DNA of 64,000 bases. Origin: Erythrocercus mccallii (Eukaryota > Chordata > Aves > Passeriformes > Dicruridae). Location: assembly GCA_013397435.1 (NCBI GenBank), contig VZRG01001520.1, positions 62,001 to 126,000 of the forward strand, given 5' to 3'. The position numbers were made by a program, and so were the translations under genes. Within the stretch, counting starts at the first letter, position 1. Every line of letters starts with the position of its first letter. Of this stretch, positions 43,501-51,945 are shown piece after piece. The notes beneath the pieces were generated by a model that was not told the DNA's origin, ran no database searches, and saw only the letters and a program-made list of their open reading frames with translations.

Positions 43501-46500
43501 ATCAGCACTCACTGACACTGGGCAGGGTTTCCACACCAGAGATGGTGTATGCTCAGAGGTTTAGCCGGGCATTCTTAAATCTTCTACAACGTAAGTATCA
43601 CACAGATGCATTTGCTTCAGTTATGGAAAGAAAGACAAATGCTGTGTAGAAAAAGGTAGTCAGTATATATGTGCTATCATTCAGTTCCTGGTCATAACTT
43701 TGCTGCTAATCTTTCATAATTAGTTTTACTACAGATGCTGGACATTAATAAACGTGCCAGTAATGACAGAACAGCATTCTGTTCTAGTCTTAAGTAGTCT
43801 TTTTCCCTTAAGTTTTTATTTAACGTGTGGCTTTGTGTACTCCACTTCCACTAAAGACACATCAGCTAAGAGAACACCATCATATATTCCTGATTTAGGC
43901 CCACATTTCTCCTCAGACCATTGGCAAGTCCAGATCTACTGGACTGTTCATGCCTACTTAGGCTTTGGGACAGGTACAAGATAAATATTTTGTGAATTTG
44001 ACCTTAACCTCTCTATAGAGCAGAGAGAGGACTTACTTTTCAAGACACATTCACACAGATTAGCAGGTCTTAGATGCTTTGACATGGAAACAAGAGAATA
44101 TCAAAAAGGAAATTGCCACTTATTTAATAGCCTCATCAGAAACATATGCTTGGAGATGTCAAAGTTTCCATAGAAGGATAAATAGTGTATTAAAGAGAAA
44201 GACGAAAGTATGAAAGATTGGTTCAGGAGTCATTCTCATCTGTCTGATCTCTATAATAATTTTCATTTTTCTGGGCACAATGTCAGTCACTCTGGATATA
44301 GTGTGTTAATTATTGAATGATGCAAACTCCAGTACACAAAACCAGCCATGTAGTGTTTTTTTTAACTATACTGGGGTTTCAAGGACTTTAAAACTCATCC
44401 CTGCTACCTTTGCTTTCTCACAGAAGAAATGAACAGTTATCCTTCACCTGAACTTCAAGAAGAGTGTGAAAATTTAGATCGGGGAGACATACAACAGGAA
44501 GCATCCCTGACTGAAAGGTTGGTAATTGCATATTTAACTTTTTGAGTGCATACCTCTGAATGTAAGATTTATCCTTTTGGGTTAGTTGTTACATTCAAAG
44601 TAGTTATAACAGTAATGGGATTAGGGTGAAAAGTTTTTTTCATGTTTTTCAGAAGAAATAAGCCAGATGCATTTTCTAAAGTTATATTGGTGCTTAAATA
44701 TTTTCCCCCACTCTCCTTGGAAGGATACTCTTTCCTGGAATGGCTGAAAGTGGTTCCCATCAACTTTTAGAAGACATGGAAAAAAACGAAAGTGGAGACA
44801 TGAAGAATATGAAAGAGAACATCAGAGAACCTGTATATACAATGCCAGAAATGAGAGATGATTATGAAGAGAATGAATATTTCACAGAGGAAAATGCTAA
44901 AAGGGAAAAGCCTCAAGAGTGTGAAAAAGCTCAGGAGAAGAACAAGAAAAACTTAGAGACAACAGTAGAAACTAGAGGTGCCTGTAATGATTATGGTATG
45001 ATTCTAGAATATGAAAATCTTTTTTAATTCAGTAAAAGCCTAGACTGTGAAGGACTCAATTGAATATTTTTACAAGATGAAGAATTTCCAATTGCATTTT
45101 TTCAAAGCTTTTAGTCACCATATGTTACTATTCAGTCCAAATCTATACAGTAGTTAAAGACTGAACTACAGGTGTCATTATAACTTCAGTTTTGATTTAT
45201 AACTTTTTTAATAATATCATAAAAAGTTCTAATCCCACTTACTAAAATAGTTGATCATTTTAAAATCCCCAAGTTGCACTGTAATTAGTGAGATACTCCT
45301 GCTGCTAATTTAACTCAACATGTAGGAACTAAATATATCTCTGCTACAGTCTGTTCCTGTAGGAAGAACAGGATCCATCAGCAGAGGTATCAAAATATAT
45401 ATTCTTCATGTTTTTAACTATGCTTCCTAATGATACATTTTTCATTGCAGATTTGCCATTAGATATAGGTATGGGAAGCTGATTATGAGATTATTTGTCA
45501 CCAATGTTCTTGTAACATTATTCAGTGTTTTTATTTTTAAATTACAATTAGAGAGAATTTATGTGGAAATAAATGAAAAGGTGTATGCATAGTTTGGGTG
45601 TGGTAGCGCATTTCTACCGTTGTTATCCCTTTGTTTTTCATCCCTCTCCACTCAAGAATGATTCTGGAAATGTCTAGTAACCTCATTCAGGATGAGAGAA
45701 GACCAGTAAGATATCAGGAAGATATATTACTGTTTATACTTTACAAATAAAATATTTCCTTTGAGGAAATAGTCATGGTCACTTAAGTGAGAAATGACCT
45801 AAGTCATTTATGAGAGGTGTATGAACTGCCTTCCCCAGTCCTGTGTTGCAATTAATGACACAACAGTTTACTTCTAAAAACATGTAGCCCAGTGTCCGAA
45901 CTTGCTTTTTGGGACATGTAGTTTGTGCTCATCTCTTGCTTGAGATTTTTGCTTTTCAGTTGATTAGGAGAAGATTATGTAATTTTAAATCTTTAATTTG
46001 TATTGTTATATTTCTCAGTTCTTCCTCTTTAATGTTGTACTGACACCAAAGTCTAGAGCTGACTTTCTGTCTTCTTTTGAGTAACTCTGAATTTACACTG
46101 GTGAAAGATTATTAGATCTGTTCTTACTGAATACCAGATTGCTACTAAATGTGCTTCTCTCACCTACTTTGCTAATTTATGCAATTTAAATCTGTAATAC
46201 TCTTGGATTTGGCTAAGAGACTACCATGGATAGTTTAACAACCTATGTATACTAATTTATGAAATTTTATTGATGGATACCAGTATAAGAAGTCGGAATA
46301 ATGAAGAGAGGAATTATTAAAAAGTTTATTCTCCTAGTCCCTATGGACCAGGTATGGTTATTTTACAATCATTTTAATAAAAAATTTATGTTAGCAAACT
46401 AAACACCTTTTAGCAGTCCTGTTTATGGCAATGAAAATCTAATTGTTTCAGACTTTCTTTCTGGGTAAAGCAATCATAAAAAGAGGGTCTTCACATTGGC

Positions 46501-46810
46501 ACTGTGGGGTTATTGATGAATATTTAGTGAATCTGTGTAAGAGCTTGAACACTGGCTACTCCTTTTGTCTGACAGTTTGCACCGAACGTTATTTTTTCCT
46601 GCATTTACAATGCTGAGAAGGACGGATTTTTCTTTCATTAAATCTGTCTCTTATTTCCCTTTTCCAGATGGGTGTGACCTTGTTCAAGATAGTGGAGAAT
46701 GTCAGAATTACATTTTGAAGTGGTACTACAACAAAGAGCAGAAAATGTGTGGTCAGTTCTGGTATGGGGGTTGTGGAGGCAATAAAAATAGATTTGAAAC
46801 ACAAGAATAA
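4481..46810 (+). CDS. COL6A4: Collagen type VI alpha-4-like chain, 32 coding exons, 1175 codons
   Basis: Secreted extracellular-matrix collagen, expected to replace alpha-3 in heterotrimers with alpha-1 and alpha-2 and build beaded microfibrils. Coding exons: 4481-4547, 9462-9805, 13446-13524, 14107-14252, 14342-14434, 15769-15822, 16307-16378, 16858-16884, 19362-19406, 19639-19692, 19924-19986, 21080-21145, 22252-22305, 23273-23308, 27645-27707, 28465-28527, 29196-29258, 30884-30946, 31383-31433, 32998-33033, 33161-33223, 33540-33602, 35825-35860, 36749-36785, 37347-37358, 37470-37957, 39860-39950, 42919-43590, 44424-44517, 44724-44995, 45451-45468, 46668-46810. All junctions agree in phase and no internal stop occurs. 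Domains: signal peptide, one N vWA, 336-residue helix (229-564), C1 and C2 vWA, charged linker, Kunitz. The terminal Kunitz domain together with alpha-4/5/6-like C domains points to alpha-4 rather than alpha-5 or alpha-6. It is about half the family's usual length because N-terminal vWA domains are missing. Confidence 0.9.
5480..5905 (+). pseudogene. COL6A4: Decayed N-terminal vWA exon of COL6A4
   Basis: Inside intron 1, three pieces of a vWA exon survive in order. At 5490 the reading TVLVDGSCES resembles the first metal-site strand. Around 5700-5785 a frame reads SADRVKDAPMALRSNGIYVF, the usual helix and strand after the second metal site. At 5845-5900 another frame reads FTVENLDALKIFKNNVNQVC, the typical domain end. 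Stops and frameshifts separate them, and about 200 bases of the middle of the domain are absent. This fits one of the lost N2-N7 domains. Such exons are generally symmetric in phase, so loss would not shift the frame between 4547 and 9462. Confidence 0.75.
8459..8473 (+). promoter_or_regulatory. CTCF-like motif
   Basis: CCTCTAGGGGGCGGT matches the vertebrate CTCF core (CCASYAGRKGGCRSY) at 14 of 15 positions by eye, inside otherwise AT-rich intron 1. Binding is not shown by sequence alone. Confidence 0.4.
8842..9010 (+). pseudogene. Possible second decayed N-terminal vWA exon
   Basis: A reading in intron 1 gives GNMIGAGVGINHVTLLVVIV followed by RSNVSNSITEVA. This resembles the stretch of collagen VI N domains in which a Gly/Ile loop leads into the strand before the second metal site and then Asp/Ser-Val-xx-Ala. 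The expected Asp is gone. No start or end of the domain could be matched nearby, so this is a tentative reading. Confidence 0.33.
9462..14252 (+). CDS. COL6A4: COL6A4 N1 vWA domain, three exons
   Basis: Residues 23-212, from exons 9462-9805, 13446-13524 and 14107-14252. The first exon opens with E-C-N and the strand LSIAIDISRS, giving an intact DxSxS metal-site motif. The second carries VLLVFSDGLDD, the second acidic metal-site strand. The third ends the fold with FGRGFGYNEPLSVGF, a segment typical of the N1 domain of alpha-3 to alpha-6 chains. The split of N1 into several exons suits N1, since more distal N domains are generally one exon each. The domain looks functional. Intron 2 contains a CR1 and an LTR. 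Confidence 0.88.
9932..9970 (-). mobile_element. CR1 LINE fragment, 3' end, antisense
   Basis: The stretch beginning AGAATCACAAAATGGTAGAG reads as the antisense 3' end of an avian CR1. It is cut at 9970 by the LTR and resumes after it. Confidence 0.6.
9971..10630 (+). mobile_element. Solo LTR inserted in CR1
   Basis: Begins TGTCTTGGTTTAGGG and ends ACAACA, with AATAAA signals inside and a higher GC content than its surroundings. It splits a CR1 copy in two. The flanking hexamers ATGTCA and AAGTCA differ by one base and look like a target-site duplication. The start resembles the LTR at 48438, so the two may be related. No internal retroviral genes are present, so it is a solo LTR. Confidence 0.65.
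10655..10815 (-). mobile_element. CR1 LINE fragment, continuation
   Basis: Continues the antisense CR1 interrupted at 9970. Recognisable pieces are ATATCTCCAAGAATGGAGAC, CCAGTGCTCCGTCACTCTCA and the following AGAACCTCCTG block. Confidence 0.7.
10816..13445 (+). other. Rest of COL6A4 intron 2
   Basis: Apart from the 10-base tandem repeat, no coding or repeat signal was recognised. The minus-strand open frames of up to 97 codons here have no family resemblance. Confidence 0.5.
12172..12211. repeat. Short tandem repeat, four 10-base units
   Basis: Four consecutive units of TTACGTATCT / TTACATATCT / TTACATATAA lie in intron 2. The first two are identical and the last two carry a G-to-A change, as expected from CpG decay. 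Confidence 0.8.
14342..35860 (+). CDS. COL6A4: COL6A4 triple-helical region, 19 exons
   Basis: Exons from 14342-14434 to 35825-35860 encode Gly-X-Y repeats, residues 229-564, exactly 336 residues as in the alpha-3 to alpha-6 family. Nearly every exon starts with a whole Gly codon and is a multiple of 9 bases (27, 36, 45, 54, 63, 72), the collagen pattern. A cysteine-rich stretch (K-C-C-K-V-I-C-K-C) precedes the helix. One helical Cys lies at helix position 50 (residue 278), the place used for disulfide assembly in alpha-3-type chains. An RGD lies in GLRGDH (19924-19986). Repeat breaks in 21080-21145 (GANNNVTG and GNVAPQ) and 31383-31433 (GRDAYG) are the kind known in this family. No Gly-to-other change is seen outside these breaks. 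Confidence 0.93.
14435..15768 (+). other. COL6A4 intron 5, nothing recognised
   Basis: AT-rich intron between the first two helix exons. No repeat or coding signal was seen. Confidence 0.6.
16379..16380 (+). other. COL6A4: Non-canonical GC splice donor after helix exon
   Basis: The 72-base exon 16307-16378 ends in CAAAAG followed by GCAAGT. The phase, the Gly-X-Y count and the 336-residue helix all need this boundary, and AG|GCAAGT is the known favourable context for GC-AG introns. There is no GT at the required position. Confidence 0.8.
16885..19361 (+). other. COL6A4 intron 8, nothing recognised
   Basis: 2.5 kb of AT-rich intron. No repeat family or coding signal was recognised. The acceptor before 19362 ends AAAG rather than CAG. 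Confidence 0.5.
20250..20350 (-). mobile_element. CR1 LINE fragment, antisense
   Basis: AATCATAAAATGCCTTGGGC, then GACCTTAAAGATCAAC and CTGCCATGGGCAGGGACACC, is the familiar antisense 3' end of an avian CR1. It lies in the intron between 19986 and 21080. The rest of that intron and the next one (21146-22251) show nothing else recognised. Confidence 0.85.
23309..27644 (+). other. COL6A4 intron 14, nothing recognised
   Basis: The longest intron inside the helix (4.3 kb). It contains scattered less AT-rich pieces (for example 25790-26100) that may be old repeats, but none could be named. Poly-T runs near 23044-23062 and 23111-23127 lie in the preceding intron. Confidence 0.4.
29616..29866 (-). 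mobile_element. CR1 LINE fragment, antisense
   Basis: Starts GAATCATAGAATATCTCATC, the reverse of the CR1 terminal ATTCTATG end. It continues through TTGGAAGGGATCC, ATCATCAAGTCCAATTCCCT and GAAGAACTTTTTCCCAATGT. It lies in the intron 29259-30883. Confidence 0.88.
30026..30078. repeat. Hairpin plus short direct repeat
   Basis: GGACAACTTGTT and AACAAGGTTGTCC form an inverted repeat with a 4-base loop (30027-30055). The right arm overlaps a direct repeat of GGTTGTCCACATTA (two copies). Intronic. Confidence 0.7.
31434..32997 (+). other. COL6A4 intron 19, nothing recognised
   Basis: No repeat or coding signal was recognised in this 1.6 kb intron. Confidence 0.5.
33603..35824 (+). other. COL6A4 intron 22, nothing recognised
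   Basis: 2.2 kb intron. A purine-rich portion at about 34650-35200 was noted, but no repeat family or gene was identified. Confidence 0.5.
36749..39950 (+). CDS. COL6A4: COL6A4 helix exit and C1 vWA domain
   Basis: Exons 36749-36785 (PCELVNFTRKSC), a 12-base microexon 37347-37358 (finishing a Pro codon, then C-C-S), 37470-37957 and 39860-39950. The 488-base exon holds most of C1: PTEVVFALDMSDDVTP, then VSVVSFNTN, FSEFQKTNFLLQA, AMRFVARNVFKR, KVALFFANGPSQDD and ITPVVIAFSEVPNVRRAFS. The last exon closes the fold and ends with the paired cysteines of CTLCF. The metal site is D-M-S-D-D rather than DxSxS, so metal binding may be weak. The spacing and conserved NVFKR and RRAF blocks match alpha-4/5/6 chains. 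Confidence 0.9.
37958..39859 (+). other. COL6A4 intron 26, nothing recognised
   Basis: 1.9 kb intron within the C1 domain. No repeat or coding signal was recognised. Confidence 0.5.
41030..41600. mobile_element. Probable LTR-derived sequence
   Basis: Intronic block with a polyadenylation-like AT-rich left part, CACACACACATCAAGATCC and a GC-richer right part (CTTTCAGCCCCCATGTTATC). It reads like a decayed avian LTR. Ends are not defined. A G/T-rich low-complexity tract follows (41585-41700). Confidence 0.42.
41713..42829 (+). mobile_element. Solo LTR of a common avian ERV family
   Basis: Starts TGTAGTGGGTTGACCCTGTC and ends near CATACAAACATAATA. The centre is a set of degenerate repeats of the kind CAGCATGGGTC...CATGGG...TGCAGTCC, and AAATATGTTATCACAAAGGC lies near the end. 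This arrangement is familiar from neoavian genomes. It lies in the intron between C1 and C2 of COL6A4, about 90 bases from the C2 exon. The open frames inside it are not genes. Confidence 0.8.
42919..43590 (+). CDS. COL6A4: COL6A4 C2 vWA domain, single exon
   Basis: A 672-base exon, residues 777-1001, the longest open stretch in the window. It starts D-K-C-N-P-R-T-N-C and enters a vWA fold. The metal-site strand is YIMESSRSIS, with Glu where Asp is usual, so the MIDAS is imperfect. Later blocks are GGIRVALVQHAP, VALEFDLVTYNNKD, AIASALQWTVENVFF, RKHRVIFTIVGS and AKCQGFTLFTLALGS, all typical of C2 in alpha-4/5/6 chains. The acceptor CTCTCTAG and donor GTAAGT are strong. An LTR ends only about 90 bases before the exon (42829). 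Confidence 0.92.
43591..44423 (+). other. COL6A4 intron 28, nothing recognised
   Basis: Ordinary AT-rich intron between C2 and the charged region. Confidence 0.6.
44424..45468 (+). CDS. COL6A4: COL6A4 charged unique region (C3), three exons
   Basis: Exons 44424-44517, 44724-44995 and an 18-base microexon 45451-45468 (residues 1002-1128). Composition is rich in Glu, Lys, Asn and Met, with stretches such as MEKNESGDMKNMKEN and KAQEKNKKNLET, and no recognisable fold. It is probably disordered, linking C2 to the Kunitz domain. Phases run 1, 2, 1, 1 and all junctions are consistent. The acceptor before 44724 (TTGGAAG) has a poor purine-interrupted pyrimidine tract, and the donor after 44517 is GTTGGT, so exon 44424-44517 or 44724-44995 could be used variably. 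Confidence 0.75.
45469..46667 (+). other. COL6A4 last intron, nothing recognised
   Basis: AT-rich intron before the Kunitz exon. No repeat or coding signal was recognised. Confidence 0.6.
46668..46810 (+). CDS. COL6A4: COL6A4 terminal exon, Kunitz domain cut by early stop
   Basis: Residues 1129-1175. The Kunitz fold is clear: cysteines at 1131, 1140, 1156 and 1164 with the standard spacings of 8, 15 and 7 residues, and the conserved FWYGGCGGNKNRF block. The reading frame stops at TAA (46808-46810). Reading past it in the same frame, Cys codons follow at 46811 and 46823, giving the expected C4-x12-C5 and C5-x3-C6 spacing, before a TAG at 46838. The last two cysteines, and thus two of the three disulfides, are lost by what looks like one nonsense change. 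The residue after C2 (P1) is Gln, so trypsin-like inhibition would not be expected. Confidence 0.88.
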
Positions 46811-47999
46811 TGTGGATTCTTGTGTATAGAGTCCTCCTAGTGCAGAGACATTTAAATTGCTTTAACTGTTCAGTTAGATTATCAGATTGATGTAGAAAAG
46901 ACATTCAAAGAGGAAGCTTTACATACCCACTTGATTCCCATATTTCAGTTGAAAGAAATACTTGATTATAAAGTTATTATCTGGTAACGTAATTGTGAAA
47001 ATAAAATTTAGGCCATTTCTCCATTGATCTAACATGTTGAGCATTGAGAAACTCTTGTTAGCCAATGATGCATTGTTTAAAAGGCATGAAAGCATTGAAA
47101 CTTGACTTTCTTCACTAAATACCAAAATGTGTACTTTCTGAATCTACTGCATAAAACAAAGCAGTGCCTTAGAGATTTACATGAAATAATATCAGATGCA
47201 AGACCCTGACATAAAAACGTTTTGCTTGCTTACATTTATCCTGCTTATAGAAAATACCAGAAAGCATTTAGATCTCAAATGACAGAATTCCTAGAACTTA
47301 ATTCACTTAAAGGATTTAAAAGATTTATTACCATAGCATCATTCTTGGCTTCTTTTTTTTTTTTTTTTTTGTGAATAATCCAACATGTGAATAAAATCAA
47401 TCATTCTCAAATGTTTTACTTCTGCTGTTAGTTTTTGAAACAGGTGTAAGCGTATTCTCATGACGTGGCTTCCCATTGGTAAATAAGCATTGGTCCCCTT
47501 TCCTTGTTACTAAATGTTAAACAAGTGCTTTTATTTTAGAACATTAGATTTTCATGGTTGCTCTTGAGTGAAAGAAAAAATCTTGAGGACATCTGATTGA
47601 AGATAGTAAATTCAGTGCCCTGCAGAAGGGTAGGACTTAGCTGATACTCTGGTGACTTGCCCAAATTCTGTTGTTGCACATTTTACGGCTGGGCATTTAA
47701 CTGTCACCATAGGCCATTCTGTAGAAGTGGCTGTACTTACCTGGCATTTTGTTCTTCTCTGGATTCACTTACAAGATACAAGAATAGATCTAGCAGCTTC
47801 TTTCTATATGCTCCCTTGAAAAAAAAAGAAAAACAATTCAACTGGAAGAAAAGGTGTAAAAATTATGCAGAAAATGTTTCTTACTGAAGATATAAAGTAA
47901 AATAATGACATATATTCCATACATGAAGATAGATGCCACTGGATATAAAACAATATGTGCCAGCTTTCCTTAAATAAAATTTTAAATTTCCCTTTGAAA
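46811..47999 (+). other. 3' untranslated region and flank of COL6A4
   Basis: AATAAA signals occur at 47000-47005 and 47390-47395. The second follows a poly-T run (about 47350-47370) and precedes a T/G-rich stretch, so either could end the transcript. No coding signal was recognised. Confidence 0.4.
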
Positions 48000-50771
48000 A
48001 CATAGGCTTTGATCTGATTCAGAGGAATCATATGCACAACAGTGAGCCCTTCCTAGCAGAATGGAAGGGCTTGTTATACTACTGAATCTATGGAAAGAAG
48101 TTCTCGTCCACTTGGAGAAGAAATTAGCAGGAAATTTTACGAATGAAGTCATTCTGGTGCTCAGTGCCATGGACCAGACATGCTGAACTCCCATATGAAC
48201 TGCAGTCAAAGGCAGTCAAGTGCTGTGCCACAACTGACATTGCAAATGCCTTTTGCTCAGTCCCTTTGGTGGCAGGGCACACTTTGCTTCCACTTGGAGG
48301 GATAATTGTACACCTGAAATCCACTGCCCCAGGGATGGAAACAAAGCCCCCCTGCCATGGACTGATCCAGGCTGCATTGGAACATGGCGAAGCTCTGGAA
48401 TACCTATGGTACATTGATGATACCATTGTGTAGGGCATGTCTTGGTTTGAGGAGACAGGTATCTGCCAAGGAAAGCTGGAGTTTTTCTTGGAATGGACAA
48501 TATAAACCCCCTTCCCTCCAAATTATTATAATTTTGCAATTAAGGGCTTTCAGGCAAAGCTTTGGGAATAGGGATAGCAGTTCTTTACTAAGAATATTAA
48601 AAATACAAATGCAGCAATACAGAAAGACAAGCAAACAAAACAAACAAAAACCCTAGAAAACCCCTGACAGTCAGGGACGTGACCTGACACCCTGTTGGGC
48701 AGGGTGTTAGAAGCAGTCCATATGAATCCTCCTGGAGTAACAGATGCGGTTCTGTGGAGTAGAGATGATCCACAGAGGAGTCCAGTGGTGGAGATAATGG
48801 GTCCCGTCTTCCTCCAGAGAAAATCCAGTGGAGAACAGGATGTCTGGTTTCCTCAGTCCCGTTTTTATCTAGGTAGGAGCTCCTGGGGGCCCCACCATGG
48901 GGTGGAGCATCTCACAATGGGATGATGTAATGTGTCATGTCATTGGTGAGCCTTAATGGCCCATTATCAGCATATAGCCCCTCCCAGAGGGAGGATGAAT
49001 GGTGAGAGATAAGAAACACTGTCCCACCCGGTTCTAACAGCTGTGCCATTATCAAAAAGCATCCGCCCTCCTCCCCCTGCAGTTACAAGAAAAAAGATAA
49101 AGAAACATTTTCCCAACTGCTTTCAACAGATGAAACAGAATACACTTTTGTTGTTGTTGTTCCATAACCAAAGACAGGCAATAGAGCAAAAATAGTTTTT
49201 GAGAAAAGGAAGAAAATAGTTCAAATCTTTTTGAAAGCCAGTTTTGCTGTAAAACAAAATAGAGTGAAGGGACCTGCACAGGAGATCCAGACTTTTAGGT
49301 GCTTTTCCTGGCATCCTGGTGACCTATGTTGGATTGGATGTTCTAAGGGAGGCTTTCCTCTGCACATCATAGAACTAATGTTACATGGAGTAAGTGGGCC
49401 ACAATGATCACATAATGAGATCAAATAAGAAACCGCACACATCCGGGAATCTTGGAAGTGATTATGGGCTGGCCAGAAGGGAAAGATTTTGGAATGTCAC
49501 CTGAGGAGGAGGTAGCACATGCTGACAATGCCCCACTATATAATAAATCAACAGAATGTGAGGAGCAATATCCCTTGTTTCCTGCTGGATCCTCCCATCC
49601 TGTGGGAAGGCATCAGATATGGAAAGCCACTACATGGAGTCCCCTGCTATAAGCCACAGAAACTACTGGAGGAGAAGGTGAATGGAGTTAATTTGCAGAG
49701 GTCAAAGCCATCCAGCTGTCTTTAGATGCTGCTGAATAGGAAAAGTGGTCAACACTTTATACTGATTTCTGGATGCTAGCAAGTGCCCTGTGGGCCTGGC
49801 TACAGCAATGGAAGCAGAATAACTGGCACCAGAGGGCTAAGCCCATCTGGGCTGTCACACTGGGGTAAAATTTTGCTGCCTATGTGGAGAATCTGGTTGT
49901 GCAGTTACATCATGTAGATGCTCATGTACCCAAGAGGCTGCTGAAATACATAAGAATAACCAGCACCTGCAAAGACTTAAGTGGCTCAGGTGGATTCGGA
50001 TTGGCAATGTAAATGTGAATTATTACTATCCCAGTGGGTCCATGACACCTCGGGATATCAAGGAAGAGATGCAGCATATAGGCGGGCTCATGGCTGAGGA
50101 GTGGACTTAGCCATAGACATTATCCATGGATGTGAAAAATGCACTGCAATTAAGCAAGCCAGGCTGTTAAAACCTCTTTGGTACAGAGGACAATGATCAA
50201 AATAAGTATGAGGACGCGTGGCAGATTGACTATATCACACTCCTGTAATGGCAAGAGCTATGAGCTTAAAATGGTGGCAGCAACCACCAGATGGCTGGAA
50301 ACATACCCTGTGCCCCATGTCATTGCCCACCCTGGGCCTTGAAAAGCAAGTCTTATGGGACAGAGTACTCCAGAAAGAAATGAATCATTGGAATTCATTT
50401 CCTAAACAATCTTGTAGACACTTGGGCCACAGAACATGGCATTTAAGTGGGTGTATCACTTTCCCTATCATGCACCAGCCTCTGGAACTATCAAACAGTG
50501 TAATGGACTGTTAAAGACTACACTTAGAGCAATGGGTGGTGGGATCTTCAAATACTGGCATTTGTCATTTAGTAAAGGCCACCTGGTTAATGAACACTAG
50601 GGAATCTGCCAATCAGACTGGCCTTGACCAGTCAAAAATTTATGTACTGTAGAAAGGGATAGAATTCCTGTAGCGCAAATAAAAATGTGCTGAGGAAAAC
50701 TGTCTGGGTTATTCCTACCTCAGGCAAGACAAACCCATTCTACACTAGTCCCAGAAGCTAGAAAGGATTGC
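48000..50771 (+). pseudogene. Decayed ERVL-type endogenous retrovirus pol
   Basis: Old retroviral relic. Left part (48000-48437): a reverse-transcriptase segment with the strand TDIANAF and an active-site-like YIDDT followed by a stop. Right part (49129-50771): the end of the RT region, an RNase H-like stretch, a zinc-finger C-x2-C of integrase (CEKC near 50130), WQIDY and the C-terminal tail of integrase. The two parts are separated by an inserted LTR. Many stops and frameshifts are present in all parts, so nothing can be made from it. It lies between COL6A4 and its decayed neighbour. Confidence 0.8.
48438..49128 (+). mobile_element. LTR inserted in ERVL pol
   Basis: Begins TGTCTTGGTTTGAGGAGACA and ends near CTTTCAACA, about 690 bases. 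Retroviral pol homology is seen directly before and resumes soon after. The opening matches the LTR at 9971. No target-site duplication was found by eye, so the right end is approximate. Confidence 0.7.
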
Positions 50772-51323
50772 TGTGGTTTAACCCCAGCCAGTGACCAACC
50801 CTGACGCAGCCAAGGAAGAGAACCGGGAATGTAAAAGGGAGAAAACTCAGGGGCTGAGATACAGGCAGTTTATTAGATAAAGCAAAAGCCATGAATGCAA
50901 AGAAAGCAAAACAAGGAATTCAGTTACCATTTCCCATGGGCAGGCAGTCCAGCCATCTTTAGGAAGGCAGAGCTACCTCATGCGTAATGGTTACTTGGGA
51001 AGATAAATGGCATCACTCTGAACACCTCCCATTTTGTTCTTCCCCAGCTTTAGATGCTGAGCATGTTGCCATGTGGTATAGAATATCCCTTGGATCAGTG
51101 GGAGTTGGCTGTCCCAGCTGTGTCCCATCCTAGCTTGTTGTGCCTCTCCAGCTTTCTTGATGGCACAGTTGGGTGAGACCTTGATTCTGTGCAAGCACTG
51201 CTCTGCAATAACCAAAATATCACTGAATTATCAACACTGTTTTCATCACAAACACAAAACAGACCTCCATACCAACTATTGTGAAGAAGATCAGCTTTAC
51301 CCCAGCCAACAAACACCAGAACA
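50772..51323 (+). mobile_element. LTR abutting the truncated ERVL pol
   Basis: Begins TGTGGTTTAACCCCAGCCAG and ends near CAAACACCAGAACA, about 550 bases. The start is a widespread avian LTR signature. It follows the pol tail directly, so it is either the 3' LTR of a truncated copy or an independent insertion. Confidence 0.7.
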
Positions 51324-51340
51324 CTCTCCACCCCTACAGG

Positions 51341-51525
51341 TGGTAGGTTGACCCTGTCTGGATAACAGGTGACCACCAAGCCGTTCTTCATACTCTCTTC
51401 TTGCTCCACTGTGGAGTCCCTCCCACAGAATACAGTCCTTTGGGAAGAGTCTGCTCCAGCATGGGACCCCTACAGAGCCACCACCAGTCCTGTCAGCAAA
51501 TTTGCTCCAACATGGACTCTTCTCT
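51341..51525 (+). mobile_element. LTR fragment, same family as 41713
   Basis: Begins TGGTAGGTTGACCCTGTCTG, like the LTR at 41713, and keeps the CTCCAGCATGGGACCCC-type repeats. The remainder of the element is missing. Confidence 0.65.
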
Positions 51526-51712
51526 CCAAGTGATCAACTTTCTAGATGTTCAAATTTTTGGTCTATTTCTAGACCAAATAGATTCTCTGTGCCCTTTTGA
51601 CAACTCTACATAAAACTGCACTTTTGTAGATGGATTATGTTACAGTTGTCACCAGCCATTCTTGCCTGTCTCACCTCCTCCCCTCAACTAGGACAAATAT
51701 CTGAGCAAATCT

Positions 51713-51945
51713 TCAGTTACTGTGGAAATCGGGTAGCAGTCTTTGATAGTGTTTTGTAAAGGCTGATGATTTCATGCCTGGATAGTCATAGTCCAGATCT
51801 CTTTCAAGCCTGTTAGGTAAAGGAACTGTACAAGTGCCTGAGGGTCTTTTTAATCTTGTATCAGGGTGTCCATCAATGACAAATTCAAGAGTTTTCATGA
51901 GCTGAGAAACTGATTTGACAGAGTAACACTGCTCTGGGGTCCTTG
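51713..51945 (-). other. Unidentified protein-like open stretch
   Basis: On the minus strand a frame is open from about 51945 to 51713, with an internal Met at 51898. It reads QCYSVKSVSQLMKTLEFVID, then GHPDTRLKRP, LERDLDYDYPGMKSSAF and HYQRLLPDF. Composition looks like real protein rather than chance. I do not recognise the family. There is a stop just upstream and no obvious splice sites, so it may be a fragment of a processed copy or of a retroelement. Confidence 0.3.

Noticed and set aside
48143..48433. 96-codon open frame as an independent gene
   Set aside because: It is the reverse-transcriptase remnant of the ERVL relic, ended by a stop after the active-site-like motif, and is described there.
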